Shown one piece after another: positions 51,480 through 61,500 of a stretch of DNA of 64,000 nt. The notes under the pieces are model-generated. The model did no database searches. It saw nothing but the letters and a program-made list of their open reading frames with translations, and was not told the origin of the DNA. The translations under genes and the position numbers were made by a program. Where the stretch lies: positions 1-64,000 of the forward strand of contig JAGYMZ010000012.1 in assembly GCA_018400295.1 (NCBI GenBank), given 5' to 3'. Within the stretch, counting starts at the first letter, position 1, and the number at the start of each line of letters is the position of its first letter. This DNA is from Bacteroidales bacterium. GTDB lineage: Bacteria > Bacteroidota > Bacteroidia > Bacteroidales > B18-G4.

Positions 51480-51680
51480 TGTGGCTGATATTTTATCCTT
51501 ATTTAAGGGGGTATCAAAAATAGTAATAATATGAGAACAATACTGTTAAGATACGTTAAACCCCTGCATTGAACGGGGAGAAAATTCGGAAAGTATGCTG
51601 ACAGGGATATTGCCGGACATGGGCCATCAGCCTGCGTTGGGTGATCGTTTGGTATTGATCATACATAAGCCCGGAAACAT

Positions 51681-51717
51681 AAAAAAAGCGGGGTTGTCCC
51701 AGCCCCGCTTTTTTTTT
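51681..51717 (-). terminator. Intrinsic terminator for YwqK-like gene
   Basis: AAAAAAAGCGGGG TTGTCCCAG CCCCGCTTTTTTT hairpin. Confidence 0.88.
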
Positions 51718-51732
51718 ATGGGTAATTATCTT

Positions 51733-52188
51733 TTAATACGCCCTTTCCATGGCCAGGTTTCCCTGAGCATCCCAAATGTACCAGTTGCCTTCTTTTTCTC
51801 CTTTAACATAGTACATCTCATAGCGTTTGTTGCCTTCCTGGTCCCATAGATACCAGTATCCATGCTTCAAGTCGTTTTTATAACTTGCTTCTGCGACCCT
51901 GTTCTGATCCTTGTCCCACTGGATCCATATACCGTCTTTCATCCCGTTTTTGAAAGAACGTTGCTCTTTCAGGGATCCGTCCTCATAGAACAACCGTGTG
52001 TTCCCGTCCGGAACCCCGTCTTTGATATTCATCCTGATCTTCAAATTTCCGTTATCGTGGTATTCCCTGGAAATTCCGGTAAATGGCTCATTTCCATTGT
52101 AGTATTTCCCGTCGATCAATTCAAGTTCCTGTGAGAATGTGACCGTTGAAAAGACCATCATGGCCAGGCTTATCATAAAAGCTTTCAT
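51733..52188 (-). CDS. Secreted YwqK/MORN-like repeat protein
   Basis: YHDNGNLKIRMNIKDGVPDGNTRLFYEDGSLKEQRSFKNGMKDGIWIQWDKDQN. Confidence 0.85.
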   Translation of the reverse strand: MKAFMISLAMMVFSTVTFSQELELIDGKYYNGNEPFTGISREYHDNGNLKIRMNIKDGVPDGNTRLFYEDGSLKEQRSFKNGMKDGIWIQWDKDQNRVAEASYKNDLKHGYWYLWDQEGNKRYEMYYVKGEKEGNWYIWDAQGNLAMERAY

Positions 52189-52255
52189 AGTTGCCCTCCT
52201 TGTGTTGCATTGGCTGTATGCTGATTATGCGCAGCCATAACTTTGATCTGTTAAT

Positions 52256-52289
52256 GTTAACTTAATGCAAAGTTAACATAAAGTTAACA
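52256..52289. promoter_or_regulatory. TTAACA direct-repeat cluster upstream of YwqK-like gene
   Basis: GTTAAC...AAAGTTAACATAAAGTTAACA with TTAACA-N5-TTAACA (11-bp period). Confidence 0.35.
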
Positions 52290-52389
52290 TAAAAACAATG
52301 GTTATGGCAACATATTTTTTTCAGCGCTGTTATGAAGCTGGGGAGCATGTATTAAATTGCCGTTGCTTTTAAGCTGCCGTGTTTGGGAA

Positions 52390-52773
52390 TCAAAAATGGA
52401 TAGGCTCCAGGGCAACCTGCAGGGTTTCCGGCCGGTTTTTTCTGATGTGTATTTTCCGTATATGGGCTTCCTGGTAAGATATGTAGTGTATTTTCAGCGT
52501 GTAAGTGCCTGGCTCAAGATCTGAGATCGTAAAATTGCCATGAATATCCGTACACGTATGTATATTTTTATTTATAACTTCCACATTGGCACATACAAGT
52601 TCTTCCTGTGTATCCTTATCGATCACCTTTCCTGAAATACTGGGCCTGGCTTCCGGGGATGTTCCCGGATTCCCGGATTTATTGCCGGCATGTACCAGGG
52701 AGATCATAAAAAAGAAGGCAAGAAAAATATATGATTGTTTTACTACAGGCATGTTGTGTTCCGTTTTGGGCAA
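52390..52773 (-). CDS. Small secreted carboxypeptidase-regulatory-like domain protein
   Basis: PSISGKVIDKDTQEELVCANVEVINKNIHTCTDIHGNFTISDLEPGTYTLKIHYISY. Confidence 0.85.
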   Translation of the reverse strand: MPKTEHNMPVVKQSYIFLAFFFMISLVHAGNKSGNPGTSPEARPSISGKVIDKDTQEELVCANVEVINKNIHTCTDIHGNFTISDLEPGTYTLKIHYISYQEAHIRKIHIRKNRPETLQVALEPIHF

Positions 52774-52880
52774 AAGTACATGCCTTTATCATGAAGCATG
52801 TATTGAATTCAATTAATAAAACATTAAATATATGTTAAGAGAAGGTTAAGGATATGACTGCGGCAGCAGCGAAAAACCAA

Positions 52881-53426
52881 TTAATCCCTGATAATCAATG
52901 GGGTGCTGATGGTGTTGCTTTCGTTGAGGGACCTGTCTACCAGTGTGACATCAAATCGTATGGTATCAAAGGGAGAACTAAAATTGTAAATAAAAATAGT
53001 ATCCCGGATCTCTCCGGAAATGGCTTTATTATTCCCAGCCGGGGTTAACATCGGTACACGCGCTGAAAGGGACAGTGTATCAAATTCCTGAGTTTGGGAA
53101 TTGTAAACAACGATGGGTACTTTTTTCAGGGTGCCGTTTTGGAATTCATAATAATCAATCAGGAGATTATGATAATATTTTGAGTCCGGATCAAACGGCG
53201 GGAATGTGTCACCGGGAGCAAGTCCAATGTCACCATTCCCGTCTTTATAGGATATGGATATAACCCCACGGTCATAAAGCTCCAGTTCTGGGTTATATAT
53301 CTTTTGGAACCCCTCGTACTGAATAACCGGTATATCGGGAAAATCTTCCTCACGCAGGCAGGATGCCAGAGCAAGCACCATGACACTTACAAAAAATAGG
53401 CGTATTTTTGAATGACGAATATGCAT
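52881..53426 (-). CDS. Putative lipoprotein, uncharacterised
   Basis: MHIRHSKIRLFFVSVMVLALASCLREEDFPDIPVIQYEGF lipobox; longer ORF start at 53804 rejected because it antisenses the next gene. Confidence 0.78.
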   Translation of the reverse strand: MHIRHSKIRLFFVSVMVLALASCLREEDFPDIPVIQYEGFQKIYNPELELYDRGVISISYKDGNGDIGLAPGDTFPPFDPDSKYYHNLLIDYYEFQNGTLKKVPIVVYNSQTQEFDTLSLSARVPMLTPAGNNKAISGEIRDTIFIYNFSSPFDTIRFDVTLVDRSLNESNTISTPLIIRD

Positions 53427-53450
53427 ACCGGATAAAATTACTAAAAAGCC

Positions 53451-54458
53451 TTGAGACAACGATCCGAATATTCTTTTAGCGAACATAAAAACAAGATCTT
53501 TTCTGTTAGGTCTTCCGGGGAATTTAACGAGCGGGCATTGGAGATATTTCATTTTCAATACAGGAATAACCCGGTATATAAAGAATACCTTGATGTTTCC
53601 GGAGCAGACCCATACGCTGTTACATCTGTGGATCAAATACCTTTTCTTCCGGCGGAGATCTTCCGGAACCGGAAAGTGCTTTGCAAGGCAATGGATCCGG
53701 ACCTGGTTTTCTTCAGCAGCGGTACTGCAGGCATGGAGCAAAGCAAGCATTACATTGCCGATCCTTTGCTTTATGAAGAAAGCTTTTTTCGCTCGTTCCG
53801 GCACTTTTTCGGCGGAGTGGAAGGGAAATGCATCCTTGGTTTATTGCCTTCTTACCTGGAGAGGCAGAATTCTTCACTGGCTTATATGATCAAACGGTTT
53901 ATAGAAAAAAGCGGGGTAAAGGAAAGCGGATTTTTTTTATATAATTATAAAAGGCTCTATGAGGTGCTGATGGATACATATGAACGAGGCATGCCTGTGT
54001 TCCTCTTCGGTGTGAGTTTTGCCCTGCTTGATTTTTCCGAAAGATTTCCAATGCAATTTCCTGGCTTGCATGTCATCGAAACGGGAGGCATGAAAGGCCG
54101 CAGGAAAGAATTCATTCGGGAGGAACTGCACAGACAGCTTATGAAGGGTTATGGGGTGGATCATATAAGCAGCGAATACGGTATGACGGAACTTTTATCC
54201 CAGGCATATGCACCCGGGGATGGTTTGTTTGCAGCACCTCCCTGGATGAAAATCTTCATTAAAGATGTTTATGATCCTTATTCCGCTGTGGAAAAAGGGA
54301 AAACCGGCACGATCAGTATCGTTGACCTGGCCAATGTATATTCATGTTCATTCATTGCTACCCGGGATTTGGGAAAAATGCATCCGGATGGCCGGTTTGA
54401 AGTCCTTGGCCGGGCTGACACCAGCGATATAAGGGGATGCAATTTACTGGTGACCTGA
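53451..54458 (+). CDS. LuxE/PaaK-like acyl transferase (acyl-protein synthetase family)
   Basis: FSSGTAGMEQSKHYIADPLLYEESF and YGMTELLSQAYAPGDGLF; TTG start inferred. Confidence 0.82.
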   Translation: MRQRSEYSFSEHKNKIFSVRSSGEFNERALEIFHFQYRNNPVYKEYLDVSGADPYAVTSVDQIPFLPAEIFRNRKVLCKAMDPDLVFFSSGTAGMEQSKHYIADPLLYEESFFRSFRHFFGGVEGKCILGLLPSYLERQNSSLAYMIKRFIEKSGVKESGFFLYNYKRLYEVLMDTYERGMPVFLFGVSFALLDFSERFPMQFPGLHVIETGGMKGRRKEFIREELHRQLMKGYGVDHISSEYGMTELLSQAYAPGDGLFAAPPWMKIFIKDVYDPYSAVEKGKTGTISIVDLANVYSCSFIATRDLGKMHPDGRFEVLGRADTSDIRGCNLLVT

Positions 54459-54499
54459 TCACAAAACCGATGGCATGTTGATCTTATACGGGAAAATGT

Positions 54500-57400
54500 T
54501 TAGCGGGCTATGATGATCTTTGCCGCCTTTTTTACATTATCCTGTATCAGTATGCCAATATATAATCCTTCAGGAAAATCATGCAGGTTTATGGTCATAT
54601 CCTTTTTATCTGCGGGTATTTTCCAGTTACCCATGGTTTTCCCAAGCAGATCAATGATCATGAATTCTGTGCCTTGCGTTGTTTGATGGTTCAGTGTGAT
54701 CTTCAGGATGCCGGATGTAGGATTGGGATGGAATGACACAGGAAGGTCGTTCACCGGTTCCTGAATATTTGTGGTATTATCCAGGATCACTTCGCAGGGA
54801 TCTGATTCCGGTCCGGATCCGCACATATTGGCAGCCGACACACGAATGTGTGCGGTTCCCATATAATTGGCATTCCAGATGGCAATTGCAGTTTCATTAT
54901 TTCCTTCCATTATTCCGGCCTCCCCGGGTTCCAGGTACCAGTTATAAGCTGTTGCCCCTGGCAGAGGATCAATGCTGTATTCGGAATACTGTACCGACAG
55001 CAGGTCCACGTAACCCGGTCCATCAGGTATGTCCGGCATTCCGGGAATTCCTGTAATATCCAAAGCCATTTCATCTTCTACAGAGGAATCTCCATCACCA
55101 TAGGCTGTAAGGGTCAGAAGTACGCCCCCGTTTTGAATGTCTTGGGTACTAGGGGAATATACCGGGTTAAGCAGGGTTTCATCATTGAAGGTGCCTGTCC
55201 CGGAGGTATTCCATTCCAGTGCGTTGTATGCAGTGGCTTCTCCGTGGCACTGAAAATCCTCATCCGTGCAGATAACTTCATCCGGTCCGGCGTAACAGGT
55301 CAGGGTTGTCTTCGGGGGCATGATGATAAAGTCAAGCCAGGCCTGATCGGCACCTGCACTGCCGGTGGCATCCTTTGCATATACCCATTTAAATGTATGA
55401 TTGCCTGTGGGAACAAAAAAGGTTTCTTTTGTCCATCCCTGATACGTTCCTGACCATTCTGCTTTCAGGTTGCCGTTAATATAGAATTTTAACTTATCCA
55501 GATCTTCTTCAGAAGACACCTTTTTTATGAAAGAAATACTGTCGCTGGTCATGGTTCGCATCTGGAGACTGAGCACACACTTCTCACCGTTGTCAATGGC
55601 CCCGGTTTTTGCACTGTATATACCTTCATAAGGGTATGTGCTGGTTATTTCCCACGGCTCATCCCCTCCCATTTCCCAGTCGAATTTTGTGAAATCACCG
55701 GTTTCAAAATCTTCAACCAGCAAACCCAGTTTTTTCCGGAACACCTTGCTTTTTTCGTAAGCATTGGACTGCAGATGATAGTTGAGATAGGCAAATACAA
55801 CCCCATTGGGGGTTTCAGGGTCAACCACAACTTCAAATTCAGCATATTTGTACCCGATTTGATTAAGCTGGCCTATGGAGTCTGTTGTATTTTGGAATTC
55901 GAGATAATGGCATGAGGTTTCAATGGTTGCCAAACAGTTGTTGGCAGGGCAATGTCCGGTATTTCTGTTCTTTACTTTCAGAATGGCGGTTTCACCGGGA
56001 TCCAGCCGGCCATTGTTATTTCCCTGGCTGTCATCGATAACCATTTCAAGAATGGTAAGTACGGGGCCATATCCCAAATCATCAAAATGGCTTGTCCAGG
56101 TGGTATCTGATATGGCGGTTACTGTGAAATTGATCAGATGCTGGTCCGGTAAGTTTTCGGCCACCAGAAATGTAAAAGCGTTCTCTTTGGTTGCGGACTG
56201 GCCTGGGTCCAGACTGCCGTAGGATTCTGTTGAGTCTATCCAGGTAATGTATGGATCATTGGTGCCCAAACACACGTCTACATTTTCTGAGGCCACGGTA
56301 CCAATATTTTTTACGGTGAAATCGAGGGAAATATTTTCCCCGAATTCAATGACGGAATTGCCGTTGGAAGCTGTATCAACAATTGTATGCGACTCATAAA
56401 CCACGTAAGGCTCATCGGTGATCACCAAAATGCTACCCGTGTGTCTGATGCGGTTATGGCATATCACGGATGCCTGGATGGGTTCTTCGGAAGAAAGGGG
56501 TTCAAAAAGGTCCAGGAGGAGATTGCCCGCATCATCAGCCAGGCCTCTTCCGATAAGGGAGCCATCCTGCATTAATCCGATGCGTGCTCCCGGGGCATCT
56601 GTTTCTATGGAAATTTGTGAGGTCCCTATGGAAATTGCCGGCGGATAAGAAGCTACGATCGGTGCAGGCTGGGCAGTCCAGATGTCCAGGGTGGGGTCTC
56701 CGAACAGGTTCAGTTCATAGTAGCACCAACGGATGGCACCGCTGTGAGCATTGATAAAAGCTACGTTATCTTCTTTGGAATCCCTGTTGGCTTCCCCGAT
56801 CATGGTAATATCTTCTCCGAAAACGGCATCAAAAAATTGCCTGTCAAAATACTGCGAGGCACCGTCCGTACTCATATGCTGGCCCCAGCCGTACCGTGAA
56901 TTGCCAATGTTTGCCACATCTGCGGTTTCCATGGTGGTAATTTTCTCAGAGAAACAATCTTCGGTGTAATATCCCGGTGATGTTTCCCGGTTATCGAAGG
57001 CGCCGTTGTAGCATCCCTGGGAATATCCGATGGCAAACCCGCGGGTTATTCCGTCATTCGTGAAATTGGTTGTTGTGAGGTCCGTATTATACATCAGCAT
57101 GTTATATGTGGTACCGGAATGCCCGAGGTGGTTCCTCAGGTTGACCCCAACATTGCTATATTGATGAAAAACATCATTTTTATCCCAATACATGTCCCGC
57201 TCATATAAATACGTTATGTTAAAATTCGAAGAAAGTCCCACGGTAGTATATCCATGATTGGAACTTCCGAGGGCAACTTCATCCTTATAGTCTCCTCCCC
57301 AGGTGGGTTCCGGCCATAGCATCTCACCAAGCCACAAGGCTTTTTCAATGTCTTCGTTTACGGGGTCATCCTGGTACAGGATATGCTTGTTGACGACATT

Positions 57401-58501
57401 CTGAATTTCCGTGGAATCATCGGCACAGATCCTTCCAATCCCAACTTCTGCGTACAGGTCTTCTTCGCCCGGTTCTCCATAACGCTGATCGTTATCATCG
57501 TCCCAGTTGCCATCCAGGTTGGAATAATAGATGTCTGCCGGGAGATCTTCCTCGGGGGTGCTGTATGCATTGCAATAGAAACCACGGTGTGGAATGACGT
57601 CTTCCGATGCATTGTTCGGATCGCTGTCCCCCCCGAGGATAACCCATTGCACGTTGTAGTTCTGTACATGGTCGATGATACAGTTCCTGATCTTATCCTG
57701 CTGGTCTGTCCCGGAATATATTGAGAAAATATCTTCTGTTGTAATGATGGACGTTATATACCCGGTAGACCTTTTATAGTCCGTATAATCTTCAAAATAA
57801 GGCATCAGGTTTTGATTCGTGATCAAAAGGATGTCGATCTCATCAGATGATTTTCCATCCGGGTAGGTATATTCCTCAAGTTTTCCGGGATTCTCGACGA
57901 TGTGTTGGATCCGTTGCCTGGACCTATCCGGGTTTACCAGGAATTTTTGGGCTTCTGCTGCGTCAGCGGAGTTTTTTAGAACGATTTCAAGGGTTATGGA
58001 TTTCAGGAAGCCGGCCGTATTTCCCCCCGGGATGTATGTGACCGGACAAAGGGTAAGGGAACCTATCCCGTGACCGGACAAAAAACCGGTATGTATGTTG
58101 TCTGCAATACGTTCCGGATAGGGTTCCATTGAAGAATACAATTCTTTGTCGGGGCTAACCGTATAGGTAGCCTGCTGGTCCGATAACGGGAACTGCCTTC
58201 CTGCCGGCTTGATGGTGATGGATTCTTTATCCCCGTAGTACGCGGTCGAAACGATATTTACCCCTGAAATTTCTGTGTTCTGTGGCAACAAAAGGCTTAC
58301 CGCTTTATGGGGCATGGAAGGATACCCTTCGGGACCAAAATTATAGCAATCCGGATAGGAAATTACCGTGTATTCTCCTTCACTGATCAAAACAGGATAT
58401 GGAAAATGGTATGTTTTTGTGAGCGTTTGTGATAATGCCGGAATAATAGCCATGATCACTATGGTAGCCAGCAATAATGTCCTTTTCATAACACTGTTCA
58501 A
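54500..58501 (-). CDS. C25 family (gingipain-like) cysteine peptidase with T9SS sorting domain
   Basis: NHLGHSGTTYNMLMYN (His) and AIGYSQGCYNGAFD (Cys), IGNSRYGWG; C-terminus VSFHPNPTSGILKITL...GLYIGILIQDNVKKAAKIIIAR. Confidence 0.92.
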   Translation of the reverse strand: MNSVMKRTLLLATIVIMAIIPALSQTLTKTYHFPYPVLISEGEYTVISYPDCYNFGPEGYPSMPHKAVSLLLPQNTEISGVNIVSTAYYGDKESITIKPAGRQFPLSDQQATYTVSPDKELYSSMEPYPERIADNIHTGFLSGHGIGSLTLCPVTYIPGGNTAGFLKSITLEIVLKNSADAAEAQKFLVNPDRSRQRIQHIVENPGKLEEYTYPDGKSSDEIDILLITNQNLMPYFEDYTDYKRSTGYITSIITTEDIFSIYSGTDQQDKIRNCIIDHVQNYNVQWVILGGDSDPNNASEDVIPHRGFYCNAYSTPEEDLPADIYYSNLDGNWDDDNDQRYGEPGEEDLYAEVGIGRICADDSTEIQNVVNKHILYQDDPVNEDIEKALWLGEMLWPEPTWGGDYKDEVALGSSNHGYTTVGLSSNFNITYLYERDMYWDKNDVFHQYSNVGVNLRNHLGHSGTTYNMLMYNTDLTTTNFTNDGITRGFAIGYSQGCYNGAFDNRETSPGYYTEDCFSEKITTMETADVANIGNSRYGWGQHMSTDGASQYFDRQFFDAVFGEDITMIGEANRDSKEDNVAFINAHSGAIRWCYYELNLFGDPTLDIWTAQPAPIVASYPPAISIGTSQISIETDAPGARIGLMQDGSLIGRGLADDAGNLLLDLFEPLSSEEPIQASVICHNRIRHTGSILVITDEPYVVYESHTIVDTASNGNSVIEFGENISLDFTVKNIGTVASENVDVCLGTNDPYITWIDSTESYGSLDPGQSATKENAFTFLVAENLPDQHLINFTVTAISDTTWTSHFDDLGYGPVLTILEMVIDDSQGNNNGRLDPGETAILKVKNRNTGHCPANNCLATIETSCHYLEFQNTTDSIGQLNQIGYKYAEFEVVVDPETPNGVVFAYLNYHLQSNAYEKSKVFRKKLGLLVEDFETGDFTKFDWEMGGDEPWEITSTYPYEGIYSAKTGAIDNGEKCVLSLQMRTMTSDSISFIKKVSSEEDLDKLKFYINGNLKAEWSGTYQGWTKETFFVPTGNHTFKWVYAKDATGSAGADQAWLDFIIMPPKTTLTCYAGPDEVICTDEDFQCHGEATAYNALEWNTSGTGTFNDETLLNPVYSPSTQDIQNGGVLLTLTAYGDGDSSVEDEMALDITGIPGMPDIPDGPGYVDLLSVQYSEYSIDPLPGATAYNWYLEPGEAGIMEGNNETAIAIWNANYMGTAHIRVSAANMCGSGPESDPCEVILDNTTNIQEPVNDLPVSFHPNPTSGILKITLNHQTTQGTEFMIIDLLGKTMGNWKIPADKKDMTINLHDFPEGLYIGILIQDNVKKAAKIIIAR

Positions 58502-58508
58502 TTAGGGT

Positions 58509-61500
58509 TTATTTGTTGATGATCAATTTTTTCGTCGTTTTCCAACCGGCGCCTTCTGCAGCAATAAAATACAATCCTGCCGGCAGGGAACCCAAAGTGA
58601 GATTGATGGACCGTTGACCGTTCATGGCAAGCTGTTCTTCATAAACAATGCTGCCCACGACAGTAAATACCCTGAGGTCAACATGTTCACGAACGGGGGT
58701 TGTAAAGTGGACTGTAAACCTGTCCCGCCCCGGGTTGGGATAAATGGTCATTCCTTTCTGATCCTGAATTTCATGAAGCCCTACCGGGTTGTTAACAGTA
58801 ATTTCCAGGCTTTCAGAAAATTCACTGTCGCCGCACCCGTTTGTGGATTGGACGTTGAGGGTTGCAAAACCGGAATATTCTTCATTCCAAACGACGCGGC
58901 ACGTAGTGCCGGTTCCCGTGGAAGTCCCGGCATCTGATGGCTCCAGTACCCAGTTGTATGCGGTTGTATGAGGGACGCTATTCGTTTCATAAAACGATAC
59001 GGGCATGCTAATCCAATCAATGTTGTCCGGGCCGGATGGTTTATCCGGAGTTTCCGGAATGGTGATGAAGGTAATTTTTGTCACGTCCTGGAAGGAATCG
59101 CCCTGGGAACCGGTAACCGTCAGGGTCAGTTCCACAGATCCGTCTTCAATATCTTCGTTGCTGGGCGTATAAAGAGGTTGCAGTATGGAGGGGTCGTTGA
59201 ATGTTCCGGTACCGGAAGTTGTCCAGTCCGCCGTTTGCCATGCAGTGGCTTCCCCCTGGCACAGATAATCATTGGTTTCACAGCATACATCATCCGGGCC
59301 GGCGTAGCAGGTAAGTGCCATCAGTGGAGGCATTACTACAAAATCGAGCCATCCGCAATCACTGCCAGCGCTTCCCTGTCCATCTTTCTGGTACACCCAT
59401 TTATAGGTATGGCTTCCGGTAGGTGCAGGCACAGCAATGTATTGCCATCCTGCTGAAGTCCCTGACCATTCCCCTTTAAGGGTGTTGTCAATAAAGAATT
59501 TTAACTTATCCTGATTTGATTGTGAAGATACTTTCTTTATAAACGTAATGCTGTCGGCGGTCATGACATTCAGGGTCAGCGACAGGGTACTGGTCTGTCC
59601 GTCTTCAATGGTGCCGGATTTGGCACTGTATATTCCCTCATAGGGAAAAACATCCGTGATGGTCCAGGGCTCGTTTCCTCCCATTTCCCAGTCGAATTTT
59701 TCAAAATCACCGGTTTCAAAATCATCATAGATCAGGCCCAGCTTTCGGCGGAAGGTTTTATCTGCCTGGAAGGGGCCTGCCTCCAAATGATAGATGAAGT
59801 CAGCCAGCACACATCCGTTGGGTGTTTCAGGATGTACGTGAACAGTGAACGTGGCATATTTAAAACCGAGCAAGCCTAATGCGCCTATGGTATCGGTGGT
59901 ATTTTCGAATGTCACATAGGCATTATAGGCATTGAGGGTAGCAACAGCATTTTCCGTGATGCAATGCCCGGTATTTTTATTCTTGATTTTTAAATCTGCG
60001 GTTTCACCCGGATCCAGCCGCCCGTTACCATTGCCAAACTCACTGTCGTCTATGATCATTTCCTGTATTGATAGTACAGGTCTGTTCAGGGTAACCGAAA
60101 AATCTGTTGTCCAGGTTTCTTTCCCTTCTGCTTCCATGACCATATCAAATACGACAATATGCTGGTCCTCGATATCTTCCTGGACCTGGAAAGTGAAGGC
60201 ATTTTCCTGGGAGGCTGTTGACAATCCTGGTACGATACCCCATTCCTGATAATCATCTGTCAGGATTATATTCGGGTCGGCAGAAGAAATGCTTACCTGT
60301 GTATTGGTTGCATCAGCATTGCCCAGGTTTTCCAGTTCCATCGTCAAGGATACCAATTCGTTATAATCTGCATGATGGTTGTTATTGCCCAGGGAATCCT
60401 CAATAATGAAGTCTTTCAGCACAAGAAAAGCACCATTGGGGTTGGCTACCGTGACTGTGCCAAAATATGGTTCGCCATTTTGTTTTGTTACGATGACATC
60501 TGCCGGGCCCGGAACTGAAAACGGTGTGATGGGCAGTTCCAGAAAGCCGGTCTCATCGGCAATATCTGCTCCATGCAGCACGCCATCCCTTGATAATGCA
60601 ACGTATGCATAAGGCTCTGTGTTGACCACAAAAGTTGTTGATGAAAGGGGCAGTAATTCATCATAATTTACTGCGATCACCGGTGGCTCAGAAAAATAGA
60701 CCATGAGGGAGGGGTCGCCCATGAGATTGTAAATATCCCAGTAATAATCTGCCATTCCGGGGGATCCTTCCAACACGGCAAGGTTTCCTGCATAAATCAT
60801 TTGATCGGCCGTAACGAACCAGTCTTCAAATGGCTCACCATGGTCGTGAAAGGACCGGTCATAGGAACCCAGCGTGGTTTCTTCATAGGGTGGGGGTATT
60901 TCGGATATTTCGCCGACCCCTACAGCGTAATAGTAATCTTCATCCCAGTAAGTACTGTTGGAAGCACCGATATATCCTACGGATCCTTTATTTTCCGCCC
61001 TTAGCAATGCCTCGGCGAAACATTCACTTACCTGGTATTCGCTTGATGAGCAACAGTTACCGACCAGCACTCCATATTTACTTTCATTTTCAAGGCTTGC
61101 AATGTCGGAAATTGTAAAAGAAGGGTCGGCCCATCCGTTCGGACTGCAATGGGCGGTATAATTTCCAAAGGTGACCCCATCGCTTATGTTTTGGATGATC
61201 TGGGCACTGGAGCTTCCGGATTCGGGGTAAAGATAGTCATGGGCGAGGATGCCATGATCCTGGTTGAAATAATTTGTGGTTCCGTAGTTGATCTGACCAT
61301 TGCCCCAGTCATGGCCATGGCCGGCATCCACACCGGAAACCAGCACAACTTCGTCCAGGTAGGACGGATCGGGCATGGTATATTTTTCGTATTCAATGGT
61401 TTTGTCTATATACGGTTGAAACTGGTCTTCATTTTGAGCGGAAAACCGTCCGTAGAAGATCTCGGGAAGGAGGTCCCCGGTAAATTCACAGTAATTTCTG

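Noticed and set aside
51733-52188. Toxin-antitoxin module suggested by the YwqK family name
   Set aside because: No toxin-like gene is adjacent; the protein is a secreted MORN-like repeat protein.
53427-53804. N-terminal extension of the lipoprotein ORF to 53804
   Set aside because: The extension overlaps the LuxE-like gene antisense and a natural signal peptide/lipobox starts at 53426.
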